NCBI RefSeq assembly: GCF_037102585.1
Contig: NW_027043829.1
Location: 1,364,001 to 1,428,000 of the forward strand
DNA length: 64,000 nt
From: Saccharomycopsis crataegensis
Taxonomy: Eukaryota; Ascomycota; Saccharomycetes; Ascoideales; Saccharomycopsidaceae
Direction: 5' to 3'
Within the stretch, counting starts at the first letter, position 1. Every line of letters begins with the position of its first letter. A program made the translations under genes and the position numbers. Shown piece after piece: positions 49,814 through 60,356 of this stretch. The notes beneath the pieces are model-generated. The model had not been told where the DNA came from and searched no databases. It saw only the letters and a list, made by a program, of their open reading frames with translations.

Positions 49814-52800
49814 ATGCCGCCAACACGTCGTTACATCTGTTCCTTTTGTGCTAAATCTTTCTCACGGTCAGAACACAAGTCTCGTCATGAACGATCACAT
49901 ACAAATGAGAAACCGTTTGGTTGTACAATCTGTTTTGCGAAGTTTGTCCGAAGAGATCTTTTGCAACGCCACTTAAGAACCGTTCACAATGAGCAAAATC
50001 CTGGGAGGCTAGTCCAAACTACCTTATCAACCGGCGTCAATACTACTATTTTAAATGGCAATGCAGGGGCTACTGCTCAGTCGGCACCTAATCAGCATTC
50101 AGCAACAACAAGTATTGCTTCGACTTCACAAGATAATACACCCGAGCCTGCAAATTTTGGAAACCCACAGTCTACAATGCAATCGAATCAGGAGACTACT
50201 GAGGATTCACCAAAAGCCGATGCTAATGAATCTATAACTTCAAGCAACATCATCAGTTCCAATTTTTACTCTTTGTCAGAAAGAAACCTCATTCTTTTAC
50301 TTGCTTTGTCTAAAAAATTTGCCAATCTTGATTTGGTTGACGGGAAATTGATCCTTGCCAATCGTGAAAATGCTATTGGGAACAGCAATTTGAGACCGGT
50401 TATTTGCAGCTCCAAAATTTCAAACTATCTTCTTATTTGGGGTACTATTTCAAACATCAAGTTCCCCGTTATTCTAAATCTAAACAAGATTTTAACCCTT
50501 TCCACTATTGAAAGCCGTCATCCAAATAGCAACCAAAGTGGTACAGTTTTCAGTTCCGCCTTATTTTACGCAGTATTAGCATTTGGTGCTGCTGAATTTG
50601 GTCAATTTAATGATTGTTTGAAGCTTTTCAACACTTGTTGGTCTCTAATATTGCCAAAAATGAGTAGACCAGAAGAAATTATTGAACCCCTCACTATCCT
50701 AGGCTACATTTCCTTCAACTATCTTCAGGAATTATATTATTTCAAGGGCAATAACCAGGTCTTACCTTCAAGAGTTGCCGCTGTTTCTGTGTCCATACAT
50801 ACAATTTTTCAGTGTTTAAATGAGGTCATTTATAATTTGATTTCTGAGTATTATACCACCTTAAAACAGACAAAATCTTATCATGGAAGCATTTCTCTTA
50901 GTACCATCAACTACTACAAATCACATGGGCTACCCATCCCCCCTGAATTGTTGTCACAAGAAGTCAATCCTAATTTACTTAACTCAGTAGGCCGTGAATT
51001 GTTCAATTATTGGTACGCATATAATCTACTTTCGACATATTCTTTGAATTTTGGAAAATCATCACCAAAAATTCATTCAATTTTTCTCAAAAAAATCTTA
51101 CCAACAAATAATGATTATCATTTCATGTCAACTGAAGCACAAATAAAAACCAGTAAACCAGGAAATATCGATTTCAATAAAAAGCTGATCGATTTTATTG
51201 CCAACGAAACATTGAAAGATGCTCTTAATAATTTATCTAAATCACCTAGTTTGTTGAGAAACTTGATTTCTGGTTCTAGTGACATCAATTCTTTGACTAA
51301 TTCGGTTTTCCCAGCAAACACGTTCAAGAATTTGACTCTTAGAGAAAATTGTATCATAATGGGACTATCTAATGAATTACAATCAATTCGTCTCAACGAA
51401 GCAAATTTATACAACAATAATCGAAATTCTCTACATAATGCAATTATCATGGCAAATAAGTCGTTGAATGTCAATTCCAACTACCAACAATTTTCGACTT
51501 CATCAAAGACCTTTTCTACAGGCTCCACAACTGCTCCTGATAATGCTAATAATACCGAATATTCTTTATTTATGGAATCGCCCTATCTGGCACAAGCACC
51601 AAGTGCATCCTTAGTTTCCTATTTACGGAATGTTTCAACGTTTGGTTCCAAGTCACACGGAGTTCATTCACCAAATGAGCCTAACTTGAATATTGTCAAT
51701 AATACCACTATCAATTCCAACTCGAATTATTTGTTCAATGTCAATAATTTCTCCAATATGCTAGTTAACAGCAATATCAACCAAGACTTAATCAATATTT
51801 GTAATTTGATCATCATCCTCAAGAAAAAAGTGCTAATTAATTGTGAGAATAAACTTATTCAGGACTTACTTATTGATTATATTATTATCCCAAACCATGA
51901 AATTTATTGGAATTTATTGTATATCACCATCAAAGAGTTCACCTTTAGTAATTCTGATTTCATCCAATGGAATGAAATGGATGATGAAGCCATGAAGGAC
52001 AAATTCCAGCAATCCTATATGAACCCCATCGGAAATTTGTCATCAACAGGCTCCCATTTGCATGGAAGTGCGAGTTTTTCTAATGGTGCATACGGTATTG
52101 GGCCTTACGTTAATGACATGACTTTCAACTCTTCATTCAATGGCTTTTCAGATTTGATTCATGATATCATGAGAGAAGTGAATATCAATGATGTTGTTTC
52201 CAAAATCACCAAGTTTGTAATTGGTAATTCCAAAAAATTTTGTGATAATGTGATAATTAACAACAATTTGGGTTTGGCGTCTTTGCCATTATTGTTTATT
52301 GGGTACTTAATCAACTCTTTGAGTCCCCAAAATTTGGTCAATGAAGGATTTCGTACTTTTAACCTCAATTCTCCGGAAGATTTGATGATGAATTTTTTAA
52401 ATTTGAATGCAGGATCAATGTCAAATAACAGCTTGGTATTTCTCAAGTATTTCTTGAAACTACCAAAAAACTTTGTCAACTTGTTGATTGAGGATTTCCT
52501 AATTTTGATCAAGGTTTTTTACAGTTTGAAGAAAAGTACGATTGCGAAAAGTGAAAATGATGTTGGAACAAAAGAAAATAACAACGCTAGTGGCCTTGAC
52601 GGTGGCATATCTCAGACTTCTAGGGAGCTGAATACTGTTGGTGAAAATGATGAGACCGAAAAGGTAAACACTCAAGAAACGTTTAAAGCTTCAATCGAAA
52701 AAATTGTCAATTCTCCAATTCTCGAATCAATCGTCTACTTAATTCGTGAAATGGGGTCTGATCTTAAAAACGATGACGTTTTGGGCTCAGATAATGTCAA

Positions 52801-53500
52801 TCCAGCAGAAATTATTGCCAAAAGCAATAACACTGTCAATACCGATCGTAATTTAATCATTGATGGTTTAGTTGATTCAGATGACGATGTAATTCTCTAT
52901 TTCTATTTGAAAAATATTGAAATCATTTTTATCAGCTGGCTAAATTTTTTGAATTTTGGAAATAATCAATTCATTCAAAACAACAACAACGCGATTGATA
53001 ATTATTTGACAAGATTAATCAAGTATGTTCAATTATCGATGGCCCAAATTTATGAGACGTTGGATATTAAGACTAAGTCAAAAGAAAGACAAAGAGTCCC
53101 AGGGGTGGGAATATCACAGAATCATACGATGGGCTCTTTTTCCCTGAAATTTCACCATTCTTCTTATTATCCTCAGAGAGATCAAGCTGCTCAACCTTAC
53201 CTTGGACAGCCTCCAAATTTGATGCCAACTTCTAATGCTTCTCAGTATCATCATTCCCATCCTCAACATCATCATCATGCATCTGTTCCATATAGCTCTC
53301 GTTATTATTCCACGCCTTATGGTGTTAATCTGGTGCCCGCGACTTCCCATGCTCACCAAAATCTAATTTCATGGTCCTCGCAAGCTGCCAACCTTGGTGA
53401 CACCAAGCCTAAAATTTCCCCAAGTACACCACAATCTGCAACAGTATCAAACAAGGCAAGTTCAATCTCGAGCTTGATTAATGAAGATAAACACTCTTGA
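49814..53500 (+). CDS. C2H2 zinc-finger transcription factor, Adr1/Rsf2/Klf1-like
   Basis: A ~1228-aa regulator with two adjacent N-terminal C2H2 fingers: CSFC...H-X3/4-H with helix SRSEHKSRH, the linker TNEKPFG, then CTIC with helix VRRDLLQRHLRTVH. The TNEKP linker and RRDLL helix are typical of the Adr1/Rsf2/Klf1 group; the reading residues (R-E-H-R) predict a G-rich site. Residues ~230-1000 contain helical blocks like the fungal transcription-factor regulatory domain (FSSALFYAVLAFGAAEFGQF, LTILGYISFNYLQELYYF), and the C-terminus is His/Gln/Ser-rich. The first ATG (49781) would add 11 residues (KEKEEKEEQK-like), but the second has the better context (AAAATGCC) and TATA spacing. The exact ortholog is not assigned. 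Its own promoter contains several G4 cores. Confidence 0.8.
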   Translation: MPPTRRYICSFCAKSFSRSEHKSRHERSHTNEKPFGCTICFAKFVRRDLLQRHLRTVHNEQNPGRLVQTTLSTGVNTTILNGNAGATAQSAPNQHSATTSIASTSQDNTPEPANFGNPQSTMQSNQETTEDSPKADANESITSSNIISSNFYSLSERNLILLLALSKKFANLDLVDGKLILANRENAIGNSNLRPVICSSKISNYLLIWGTISNIKFPVILNLNKILTLSTIESRHPNSNQSGTVFSSALFYAVLAFGAAEFGQFNDCLKLFNTCWSLILPKMSRPEEIIEPLTILGYISFNYLQELYYFKGNNQVLPSRVAAVSVSIHTIFQCLNEVIYNLISEYYTTLKQTKSYHGSISLSTINYYKSHGLPIPPELLSQEVNPNLLNSVGRELFNYWYAYNLLSTYSLNFGKSSPKIHSIFLKKILPTNNDYHFMSTEAQIKTSKPGNIDFNKKLIDFIANETLKDALNNLSKSPSLLRNLISGSSDINSLTNSVFPANTFKNLTLRENCIIMGLSNELQSIRLNEANLYNNNRNSLHNAIIMANKSLNVNSNYQQFSTSSKTFSTGSTTAPDNANNTEYSLFMESPYLAQAPSASLVSYLRNVSTFGSKSHGVHSPNEPNLNIVNNTTINSNSNYLFNVNNFSNMLVNSNINQDLINICNLIIILKKKVLINCENKLIQDLLIDYIIIPNHEIYWNLLYITIKEFTFSNSDFIQWNEMDDEAMKDKFQQSYMNPIGNLSSTGSHLHGSASFSNGAYGIGPYVNDMTFNSSFNGFSDLIHDIMREVNINDVVSKITKFVIGNSKKFCDNVIINNNLGLASLPLLFIGYLINSLSPQNLVNEGFRTFNLNSPEDLMMNFLNLNAGSMSNNSLVFLKYFLKLPKNFVNLLIEDFLILIKVFYSLKKSTIAKSENDVGTKENNNASGLDGGISQTSRELNTVGENDETEKVNTQETFKASIEKIVNSPILESIVYLIREMGSDLKNDDVLGSDNVNPAEIIAKSNNTVNTDRNLIIDGLVDSDDDVILYFYLKNIEIIFISWLNFLNFGNNQFIQNNNNAIDNYLTRLIKYVQLSMAQIYETLDIKTKSKERQRVPGVGISQNHTMGSFSLKFHHSSYYPQRDQAAQPYLGQPPNLMPTSNASQYHHSHPQHHHHASVPYSSRYYSTPYGVNLVPATSHAHQNLISWSSQAANLGDTKPKISPSTPQSATVSNKASSISSLINEDKHS

Positions 53501-53999
53501 GGAGGTAACATTGATATGTTTAGCCTTTTTTTTTTTGGTGATCCGGTTTGATGGTATTTGTTTTCTATGCTTCTTGTTATGTCTTATTATGTTTTAAGTT
53601 TCTAATAGATGTGGTTAGCTGATATTCCAATTAAAGGCAGCAAACTATTTAACGGATTACATCGAGAATAAGTTTATTGTTCTAATGTTTGAATATGAAA
53701 AAGCGCCAGTGACTGTAAATTTTTTTTTTTTTTTGCTTCTGAGTTTTATTTGGAGTTTGAGGAGTTTTTTTAAAGTTATCTAAATATGCCGAAAAACTCT
53801 CCCTTTTTCGTTATATACTTAAATATAATTGACGATGGAAAAGACAAAGTAAAGATGAATAAAAAAAAAAAATTAAAGAAAAAAAAAAAAGAGGAAGAAA
53901 TTAAAAGCAGTGACTAAATAACCATGTTAAGAAAAAAGAATTGCGAGCAGAAAATCAAAAGCGTTTTTTTATTTATGATAAAAAGAACAGGGGGGAAAA
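53501..53999. other. Convergent 3' region, zinc-finger gene / PRS3
   Basis: 500 bp with several A/T homopolymer tracts (~53528, ~53720, ~53865-53892). No gene was seen. Confidence 0.6.
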
Positions 54000-54962
54000 T
54001 CATAAAGGAGAATGTCTAAACAAATAAGAAACACTTTCACCATTATGCAATCTTCTAATAGCTTCAGCCAATACACCACTAATATCAATGGTATCCAACT
54101 TTGGACAAATCTTCAACTTGTCTTCGAATGGAACGGTATTGGTACACACAACTCTGTGTAACTTACTACCATTGATATTCTTGATGGCATTACCTGATAA
54201 AATACCATGGGTGACAATAGCAATCACTTGCTTTGCATTATGCTCTAATAAAATATCAGCGGCTTTGGCCAAAGTACCACAGGTATCAGCCATATCATCC
54301 ACTATAATACAGATTTTATCAGTCACATCCCCGACAAGTAACATTCGGCTGACTTCATTAGCAACAGCTCTTTCTTTGTGGATCAACGCAAAGTTCAAGT
54401 CCAAACGGTCGGCCAAAGACGCAGCTCTTTTGGCACCACCGGCATCTGGAGAAACCAAAATGGCGTTCTTGTAATCGATCTTTTCCTTGATATATCTAAG
54501 AACGCTTGGCTCGGCGTAAAGATTATCGGCAGGAACGTCAAAGAACCCCTGGATTTGCGCAGCATGCAAGTCCATAGTAATAATATGGTTAACCCCAGCA
54601 GTGGTCAACATATCAGCAACTAATTTAGCAGATATTGGAGCTCTGCTTTTATCTTTTCTATCTTGTCTAGCGTATGGGAAGTTTGGAATCACTGCGGTAA
54701 TGTTTCTTGCCGAGGCTGTTTTACACGCATTTACCATTATAAGTAATTCGATCAATCTGTCATTGACATCACCACAAGAGATCTGAGAGATAATGTAGAT
54801 ATCCTCATCTCTAACGGACTCGGCAATGGAAAACATCACCTCACCACTAGACTCTCTCTTTATGTCCACCTTACAAAGATCAAGGCCAAGTCTAGCAGCC
54901 ACGGAATCGGCTAACCCGCGATGAATATCACTGGAAATTAATTTGATTGAATTAGTCGCCAT
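54000..54962 (-). CDS. PRS3: Ribose-phosphate diphosphokinase (PRPP synthetase), Prs3 type
   Basis: A cytosolic subunit that makes PRPP from ribose-5-phosphate and ATP for purine, pyrimidine, His, Trp and NAD synthesis. The 320-aa sequence begins [17 protein letters not shown], very close to yeast Prs3 (PTNSIKLLAPDVHRGLAE). It has the catalytic flexible loop [45 protein letters not shown] and the PRPP loop [15 protein letters not shown], and it ends [14 protein letters not shown]. In S. cerevisiae Prs3 works with Prs1 and also supports cell-wall integrity signalling. Nothing is missing. Confidence 0.94.
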   Translation of the reverse strand: MATNSIKLISSDIHRGLADSVAARLGLDLCKVDIKRESSGEVMFSIAESVRDEDIYIISQISCGDVNDRLIELLIMVNACKTASARNITAVIPNFPYARQDRKDKSRAPISAKLVADMLTTAGVNHIITMDLHAAQIQGFFDVPADNLYAEPSVLRYIKEKIDYKNAILVSPDAGGAKRAASLADRLDLNFALIHKERAVANEVSRMLLVGDVTDKICIIVDDMADTCGTLAKAADILLEHNAKQVIAIVTHGILSGNAIKNINGSKLHRVVCTNTVPFEDKLKICPKLDTIDISGVLAEAIRRLHNGESVSYLFRHSPL

Positions 54963-55817
54963 CTTTTAGTATGAGAGTGTTCTTGGTTGTTGAGCTTTTT
55001 TTGTAATTGCTTTCTTCAAGGGTTCTTTTCCGAGGAAAGCTATTTGAAAAAAGGAGCAGTGGTGAATTAAAACAATGCGCACACCAAAAGGTAAAATCCG
55101 TACGGTGGTTTCAGCTAAATATCCTCGACGAATTTCTTGAAATCGTTTTGTGGGGTTGGTTCAACGTTGGAAAGCTCCAGCTTTTCAATCCGCTACTTGC
55201 ATCATCTAGTGAAGCAAGACGGTATAAAAAAAAAAAAATTTGCGTAATGAGCTTGATTTTTTTTACCCTACTGCACCGACACCATACTCTCGGCAAAAGT
55301 ATGGCACAGATGACTAACTAGAGAAAGATGGTAGGATTATTGCTACTGAGAAGATAGAGGATCAACAGTCGAAATGATGGTTTTTTACCATTTAATAGCA
55401 ATCATGATGATCTTCCTCCAAGGTATTATTTACCAATTGTGTCTGAGTGTATTCCCCTACCCTTACACCAATATGGTGGGTGGATCGAGATCACCTCCTC
55501 TTTTATGATTCTTCTATATATTCAGTGTGTTTCTTATATTTATCAACTCCAATCCATAGTAGTTTTTCATTACTAGCCTGTCAGTAACCTACTATTTACA
55601 ACTAAGAGGCACAAATGGTGCGCAACCCGAATAAAACAAATCTGATCATTTTGGACAAAAGAAAAGAAGAAGAAAAAAATATCATCCAAAAATACCTATA
55701 ATATACTAAAAACAAATAATAGCAATCAGAAACTTCAAATTTCTATGCCTTAAAACCAAAACAATCAATCGTAAGCTCATAACATAAACATAATATCCCT
55801 AAATACTGGAAAATTCA
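54963..55817. other. Intergenic: PRS3 promoter and ROX3 3' region
   Basis: 850 bp. The 104-aa plus-strand ORF at 55007-55321 lacks any recognisable feature. No RNA gene was identified. Confidence 0.5.
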
Positions 55818-56339
55818 TCAGCTAGTCGAAGGAGTAGTAGCTACTCTGCGACGTTTAGAATCTTCATCATTTCCTGTACTTTTCTTCTTTCTTTTCTTAC
55901 CTTCGCTATCACCGTTAGAAATACCTCCGTTCTTCAAGGTACTTGAGTCGCTAACCGCCAAATTGGCAACATCAAAATTAGGAATCCCTGAGTCCGGAGT
56001 TCTATCAAACCGTAGCTTATCCAAAAGGAAGTTCATGTCAAGGGTTTTGATTTCTGTTTTGCTGGTATCGTTGGCGTCATTCTCATATACTGGCCTAAAC
56101 ACTACCGGGCTGATATCCTTCTCTGTGTCAATTATCGTGTGCTTCCCTGGTAAATCAGAAATATGGGACTTGTAAGATTTTCTAAGTTTCACCCCTTTAG
56201 TTCCATCTGGGTTTGTACGAGCAACAGATAGTGCAAGGCTATTCAACCCATATAATTCAATGAGATTTTGTTTAGGAGAAGGTCTCGAAGGTTCATAAAA
56301 TCTGTTTGAGTCAATGTAATAAAAATCAGAGGGAGACAT
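55818..56339 (-). CDS. ROX3: Mediator subunit Med19/Rox3
   Basis: A Mediator head/hook subunit needed for activated RNA polymerase II transcription. 173 aa against 220 in yeast. The conserved core is ~14-62: PSRPSPKQNLIELYGLNSLA, VARTNPDGTKGVKLRKSYKS and HISDLPGKH, which is the Med19 signature. Further conserved-looking LDMNFLLDKLRFDRTPDSGI leads to a basic Ser-rich tail (KKRKKKS, KRRR). The start is the first ATG. It is transcribed in the same direction as PRS3, 855 bp upstream. Confidence 0.87.
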   Translation of the reverse strand: MSPSDFYYIDSNRFYEPSRPSPKQNLIELYGLNSLALSVARTNPDGTKGVKLRKSYKSHISDLPGKHTIIDTEKDISPVVFRPVYENDANDTSKTEIKTLDMNFLLDKLRFDRTPDSGIPNFDVANLAVSDSSTLKNGGISNGDSEGKKRKKKSTGNDEDSKRRRVATTPSTS

Positions 56340-56401
56340 TTGTGGGAGGGAAAACGAGAAAAAAAGAAAAAAAGAAAAAAAGGAATCGGATTCTTTGGTT
56401 T

Positions 56402-56605
56402 TTATCGGTATTCCGCTCGTGGATAATTGTGAATATCTGGTCTTCCCTTACCTCGAGTCGTCTGCCTCATCTTCTGGCGATAATAATATACTAATAATGT
56501 CTTGCGCTGAAACTTGAATGCTTCTGATCCGGGTAACATGTTTCTCCAAAAACCTATTAAAATTTTCAAAAAATTCTGAAATTTCTTACTCCTTCTTCTT
56601 TCCAT
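56402..56605 (-). CDS. Doubtful 67-aa ORF with LYR-like motif
   Basis: A minus-strand ORF 62 bp upstream of ROX3. The central part FQRKTLLVYYYRQKMRQT and the end IHNYPRAEYR resemble the L-Y-R...R and R-E-F-R signatures of complex I LYR proteins (mitochondrial assembly factors such as Sdh6). It stops right after the second motif, so the usual C-terminal half is absent. A GTAAGG sequence occurs in the middle, so an unrecognised intron is possible. It may be a chance ORF in the ROX3 leader or a truncated gene. Confidence 0.22.
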   Translation of the reverse strand: MERRRSKKFQNFLKILIGFWRNMLPGSEAFKFQRKTLLVYYYRQKMRQTTRGKGRPDIHNYPRAEYR

Positions 56606-57554
56606 CTTCTTTTTTTTATTTTTTATTCATCAATATAATCTAAATGTGCTCCTGTTATGGGGATATATTTGTGTGTATTACGAGATTATATGGTGTATAG
56701 AAATAATAATATACGTTGTTCTTTTTATCCACCTCGGGGGACGTACTTCTATATATTTTATGGCATTATATTACATTTACCAACCTCTTTTTCTTTTCTT
56801 TTTTTTTGTTTTTGGCTTCTTCGAAGATCCTTATGTCCTTTGCTCCATGATATAATGATTCAAAGCGAAGCCTATAATAATGATTCAATATAATTCTTCC
56901 ATTTTAGTTAGAAATACAGACAAATGGCGTCATAACAACGAACTTGTTTCATCGTTTGTCTTGAATATAATTGACACAAATTTTTCTGAAATTAATCATT
57001 TTACAACACTTGAATAGTATAACAAGGTACTATTTTTAAGAACTTCCAGAGAGGATAGCTTGTGTGTTTATTACTCCCCTGTGTGTGATAGTTGACAAAA
57101 GATTTAGGGAAGCATATTTCACGTGTTGCAGTAGGGTGACATCTATCCAAGATCTGAACTGAGAGGGCCCAGTGAAGGGAGAGTGGTACAAAGGGAAAAG
57201 ACCTGTTGTGTATGGTACACTAACAATCTTTTCTAAAACCACAAAGATTCCTCGACTGCTGTAAATTAGATCAATTGGCCGAGGATGAGAAAGCACCTTT
57301 GGAGTAGGAACCAAGCAAAAATATATTGCTAAATGCACTACCATAGAAAAATATTTGTTATGAGCGTGTGCTGTTGCTCTCTCCAAGGGGAAAAACTGCC
57401 CCCAGGGACAGTCAACCTATCAGAGGCTGCGCTTTAATAATTTAGGAAAAATTGGGTTGGGGGATTATTTTTTTTTTTTTAGTCTTACTTGATGGATTGT
57501 ATTTCCAAAGGTTTGTTGGTAGTCGTCTATTACTAGTTATCTGAATCATCAACC
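56606..57554. other. Intergenic: upstream of NUO8-type gene
   Basis: 950 bp. It contains TCACGTG at 57119-57125 and a T tract (57469-57480) just before the complex I gene. The 116-aa minus-strand ORF (57036-57386) has no protein-like features. Confidence 0.5.
57119..57125. promoter_or_regulatory. TCACGTG upstream of complex I subunit gene
   Basis: A perfect Cbf1-type E-box ~430 bp before the ATG. In Candida albicans Cbf1 has been linked to respiratory genes, so a role is plausible but unproven. Confidence 0.35.
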
Positions 57555-58226
57555 ATGTTCAACAGATTTTTAGCCAGATCAACCTCTCAAATACTTCAAA
57601 AGAGATTGATCTCTTCTTCAATCAAGAGCTCCAAGCCTTTTGCTGGTACCGCTACTTTGCCTACCGGTGGTACATTGGAAAGTACTTGGCCTTCAGATTT
57701 CAGACAAACCAGACCAAAGACATGGGAAGAAGGCAGCGAAAGTGCCTTGGATAAGGCTACCAAGTTCTTCTTATTGGCTGAAATGTTTAGAGGGATGTAC
57801 ATATGTCTTGAAATGTATTTCAGAGCCCCATATACCATTTACTATCCATACGAAAAGGGTCCAATGTCCCCAAGATTTAGAGGTGAACACGCTTTAAGAA
57901 GATATCCAAGCGGTGAAGAAAGATGTATTGCCTGTAAATTGTGTGAAGCTATCTGTCCTGCCCAAGCAATCACCATTGAAGCCGAAGAAAGAGCTGATGG
58001 TTCAAGAAGAACATATAAATACGATATCGACATGACCAAATGTATATACTGTGGTTACTGTCAAGAAAGTTGTCCAGTCGATGCAATTGTTGAAACTCCA
58101 AACACAGAATACACTACTCAAACTAGAGAAGAATTGTTGTACAACAAAGAAAAGTTGTTGGAAAATGGTGACAAGTGGGAGCAAGAAATTCAATACTGTT
58201 TGGATGCTGACGCTCCTTACAGATGA
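57555..58226 (+). CDS. NADH:ubiquinone oxidoreductase 23-kDa (TYKY/NuoI) subunit
   Basis: A matrix-arm subunit of respiratory complex I that carries iron-sulfur clusters N6a and N6b. The 223-aa protein starts with a mitochondrial presequence ([20 protein letters not shown], basic and amphipathic). Two 4Fe-4S motifs are complete: [12 protein letters not shown] (Cys124, 127, 130, 134) and [12 protein letters not shown] (Cys163, 166, 169, 173). The segment [17 protein letters not shown] and the C-terminal DAPYR are family hallmarks. Its presence shows that this yeast has a proton-pumping complex I. Confidence 0.96.
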   Translation: MFNRFLARSTSQILQKRLISSSIKSSKPFAGTATLPTGGTLESTWPSDFRQTRPKTWEEGSESALDKATKFFLLAEMFRGMYICLEMYFRAPYTIYYPYEKGPMSPRFRGEHALRRYPSGEERCIACKLCEAICPAQAITIEAEERADGSRRTYKYDIDMTKCIYCGYCQESCPVDAIVETPNTEYTTQTREELLYNKEKLLENGDKWEQEIQYCLDADAPYR

Positions 58227-59052
58227 TTCAATGACCATTTATCAAGAAAGAAGGAAAAAAGGACAATCATATAGCATTGAACAGAGGAAGACAGGAGGTG
58301 AACTTTCACTAAAACATAGTACTCATAATATCACTTGTTAGTTCACCAGTTTTTGAATGTGATGAAATTTTGCAACTTTGCCTTTGATCCGTTTTATTGC
58401 CCTCCAATTAAATTTTTACGTGCTTATTCTATGTTAGTATTTTTTTTTCAATTATTATTTTGCTTTTCAACTATTTTATTTCTCATTATTGAATAGGGTT
58501 ATCAATCCAGGTCTAAAAAAATTTCTGTATCATTATTCATTCACACATCTCTCTCTACTTATTGCATTAGTATAAAGTTTTACTTCAATAAAAACTTATT
58601 TTTTCAAACGATCAATCATATTGAAATCCTTGTATGACATCTTGTTAGGACAATCACTATCCAAGGAAAAAAAAAAAAAAGGGGAGGGGGAGCTTTTTAA
58701 ATCACAATTATATAATAAAAAGAGAGCATTTGGGTTGGCTATCAATAATTCACAGTTAGATCATGTACGTTTTATGGAAGATTGATTATAGTACAAGAGC
58801 ACTCTTTGGTACAGACCGGTTTGATAACAAGTGAAAACATTTAACATGAATGCATTGACAGCATGATATCTTGCACAGCGATCAATGAACAATTCACATG
58901 AGCCAAAGATAAAGAGAAAAAAAAAACATTTTATTCGTATAGTTTGCCATCTAGTGTGAAAAAAAAAAAATTAGACAGAGATTGGGGATTTCACCATTCA
59001 CATCTTTGAACAACTCTGAAAAAAATATCTTTCAACAAAAAAATGAGATTAT
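58227..59052. other. Intergenic: 3' of complex I gene, to tRNA-Tyr
   Basis: 820 bp, AT-rich with A tracts at ~58666 and ~58958. Nothing else was recognised. Confidence 0.5.
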
Positions 59053-59138
59053 TCTCTTGGGGGTGATTCGAACACCCGATCTGCGGATTTATGCAGGAAC
59101 TTTACAGTCCGATGCCTTACCAACTTGGCCACCAAGAG
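59053..59138 (-). tRNA. tRNA-Tyr (GTA) with a 13-nt intron
   Basis: The minus strand folds as a cloverleaf: acceptor CTCTTGG/CCAAGAG with discriminator A, D arm GCC/GGC, anticodon loop CTGTAAA, and T arm GGGTG-TTCGAAT-CACCC. The anticodon GTA is at 59103-59105. An intron (59089-59101) sits after the base 3' of the anticodon, as in all yeast tRNA-Tyr genes; removal leaves 73 nt. The first anticodon-stem pair (27-43) reads T-C and is a mismatch. Confidence 0.95.
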
Positions 59139-59331
59139 CAGATTTACTTGTGAGCTTTTCTGCATTATATATTATGGCATTACTGTTTGGCCGGGTAACC
59201 TTTAAAACTTTATACTCTCTTAAAATCGATCATTTTAACTAGTTTAGTAGTAATTGAAAGTGCAATAGTAATTTATTCGTATAGAAATTCATAATTTATA
59301 TTCAAAATATAAAAAGATTAATAACTATGTA

Positions 59332-59976
59332 TGTTGGGCTCCATTATTGTTGGGTCATTTGAGTAGCTGCGAGCTAACCAACATTAGATGATACAGTTGG
59401 GGGTGAGAATGAGTCTGACATGTGAGGGCTTGGGCTGGGTTATTATGAATTTATAATGTCTGCTATTTGTTAAATATCTATTTACTTTGGCTCAGCATTT
59501 TAGGCTGCAGGATTTTTGGATCCTTAAAAAGTAGATTCATTCATCAATGAGAATTATGGCTAGTAGTTCAACCATCCGTCAATGGTCAATATTAGAGCAT
59601 GGTAAAACAGGAGCAGTGTAATCGAAAGTTATATTGTATGAAAAATCTACAGTAGCGTATTGTACTTGTCGTACTTGTCCACTTTTTGCTAAAAACACCC
59701 TAGAGTGTCAATAGCCATAACACCATTACTTCTAACCCATATGTTCGTACTTTCTATTTATTTTACTTATTCTACTTTTATTATCTCTCTACGATTTTTA
59801 GAGAGACAAGACATTATTCAATTATATATTTTACTACGTTGTTAACTTTGTTAAGTTATTGTTTGTATTAATCCAGAATTATCTTAAATCCGATATTCTT
59901 AGACTCTATCCGCCGCTACCACCGACAAGATAGGTCTTACCCTACTACAAGCCATAATCGCGCGAGGTCGACAACA
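59332..59976. mobile_element. Possible solo LTR (Ty1/copia-type fossil)
   Basis: A 645-bp segment begins TGTTG and ends CAACA, a perfect 5-bp terminal inverted repeat of the kind seen at Ty LTRs. It lies ~190 bp upstream of a tRNA gene, the usual landing zone. It has no coding capacity. The bases at the two sides do not form a target-site duplication, so an old solo LTR or a chance match are both possible. Confidence 0.25.
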
Positions 59977-60274
59977 GCAGTATTCAAAACACACGTGCAT
60001 ATCAAGAATTAACATTGTATAGCAAAGCATCATGATAAAATAATAGGAATAATGTCTTCTGAATCAAACATTGTTAACTGTTATTCAGAAATGAACATGT
60101 GCACTAGGTTAGAGATGCCGGCAGTTTCTATGGAATACTCCTTGCATGACCACTTCTGTTGTCATTTTTTATAAAAAAGATTTAAAGATTAATAGCGGTT
60201 GGGCACAACACTCAACGCTTTCCGAAAAAAAATTTCAACAGATAATCACTGTAGAGGAAAATCAGAATTGATGA

Positions 60275-60356
60275 CGACACGGGCAGGACTCGAACCTGCG
60301 CGGGCAGAGCCCAAAAGATTTCTAATCTTTCGCCTTAACCACTCGGCCACCGTGCC
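60275..60356 (-). tRNA. tRNA-Ser (AGA)
   Basis: The minus strand gives an 82-nt class II tRNA with a long variable arm, nearly identical over the D arm, anticodon arm and variable arm to yeast tRNA-Ser(AGA). The anticodon AGA is at 60321-60323 and the acceptor GGCACGG/CCGTGTC has one G-T pair. No intron and no CAG anticodon are present, so it is not the CTG-decoding serine tRNA. Confidence 0.95.

Noticed and set aside
57036-57386. 116-aa minus-strand ORF upstream of the complex I gene
   Set aside because: No recognisable domain or signal, and it covers the promoter of a well-supported gene.
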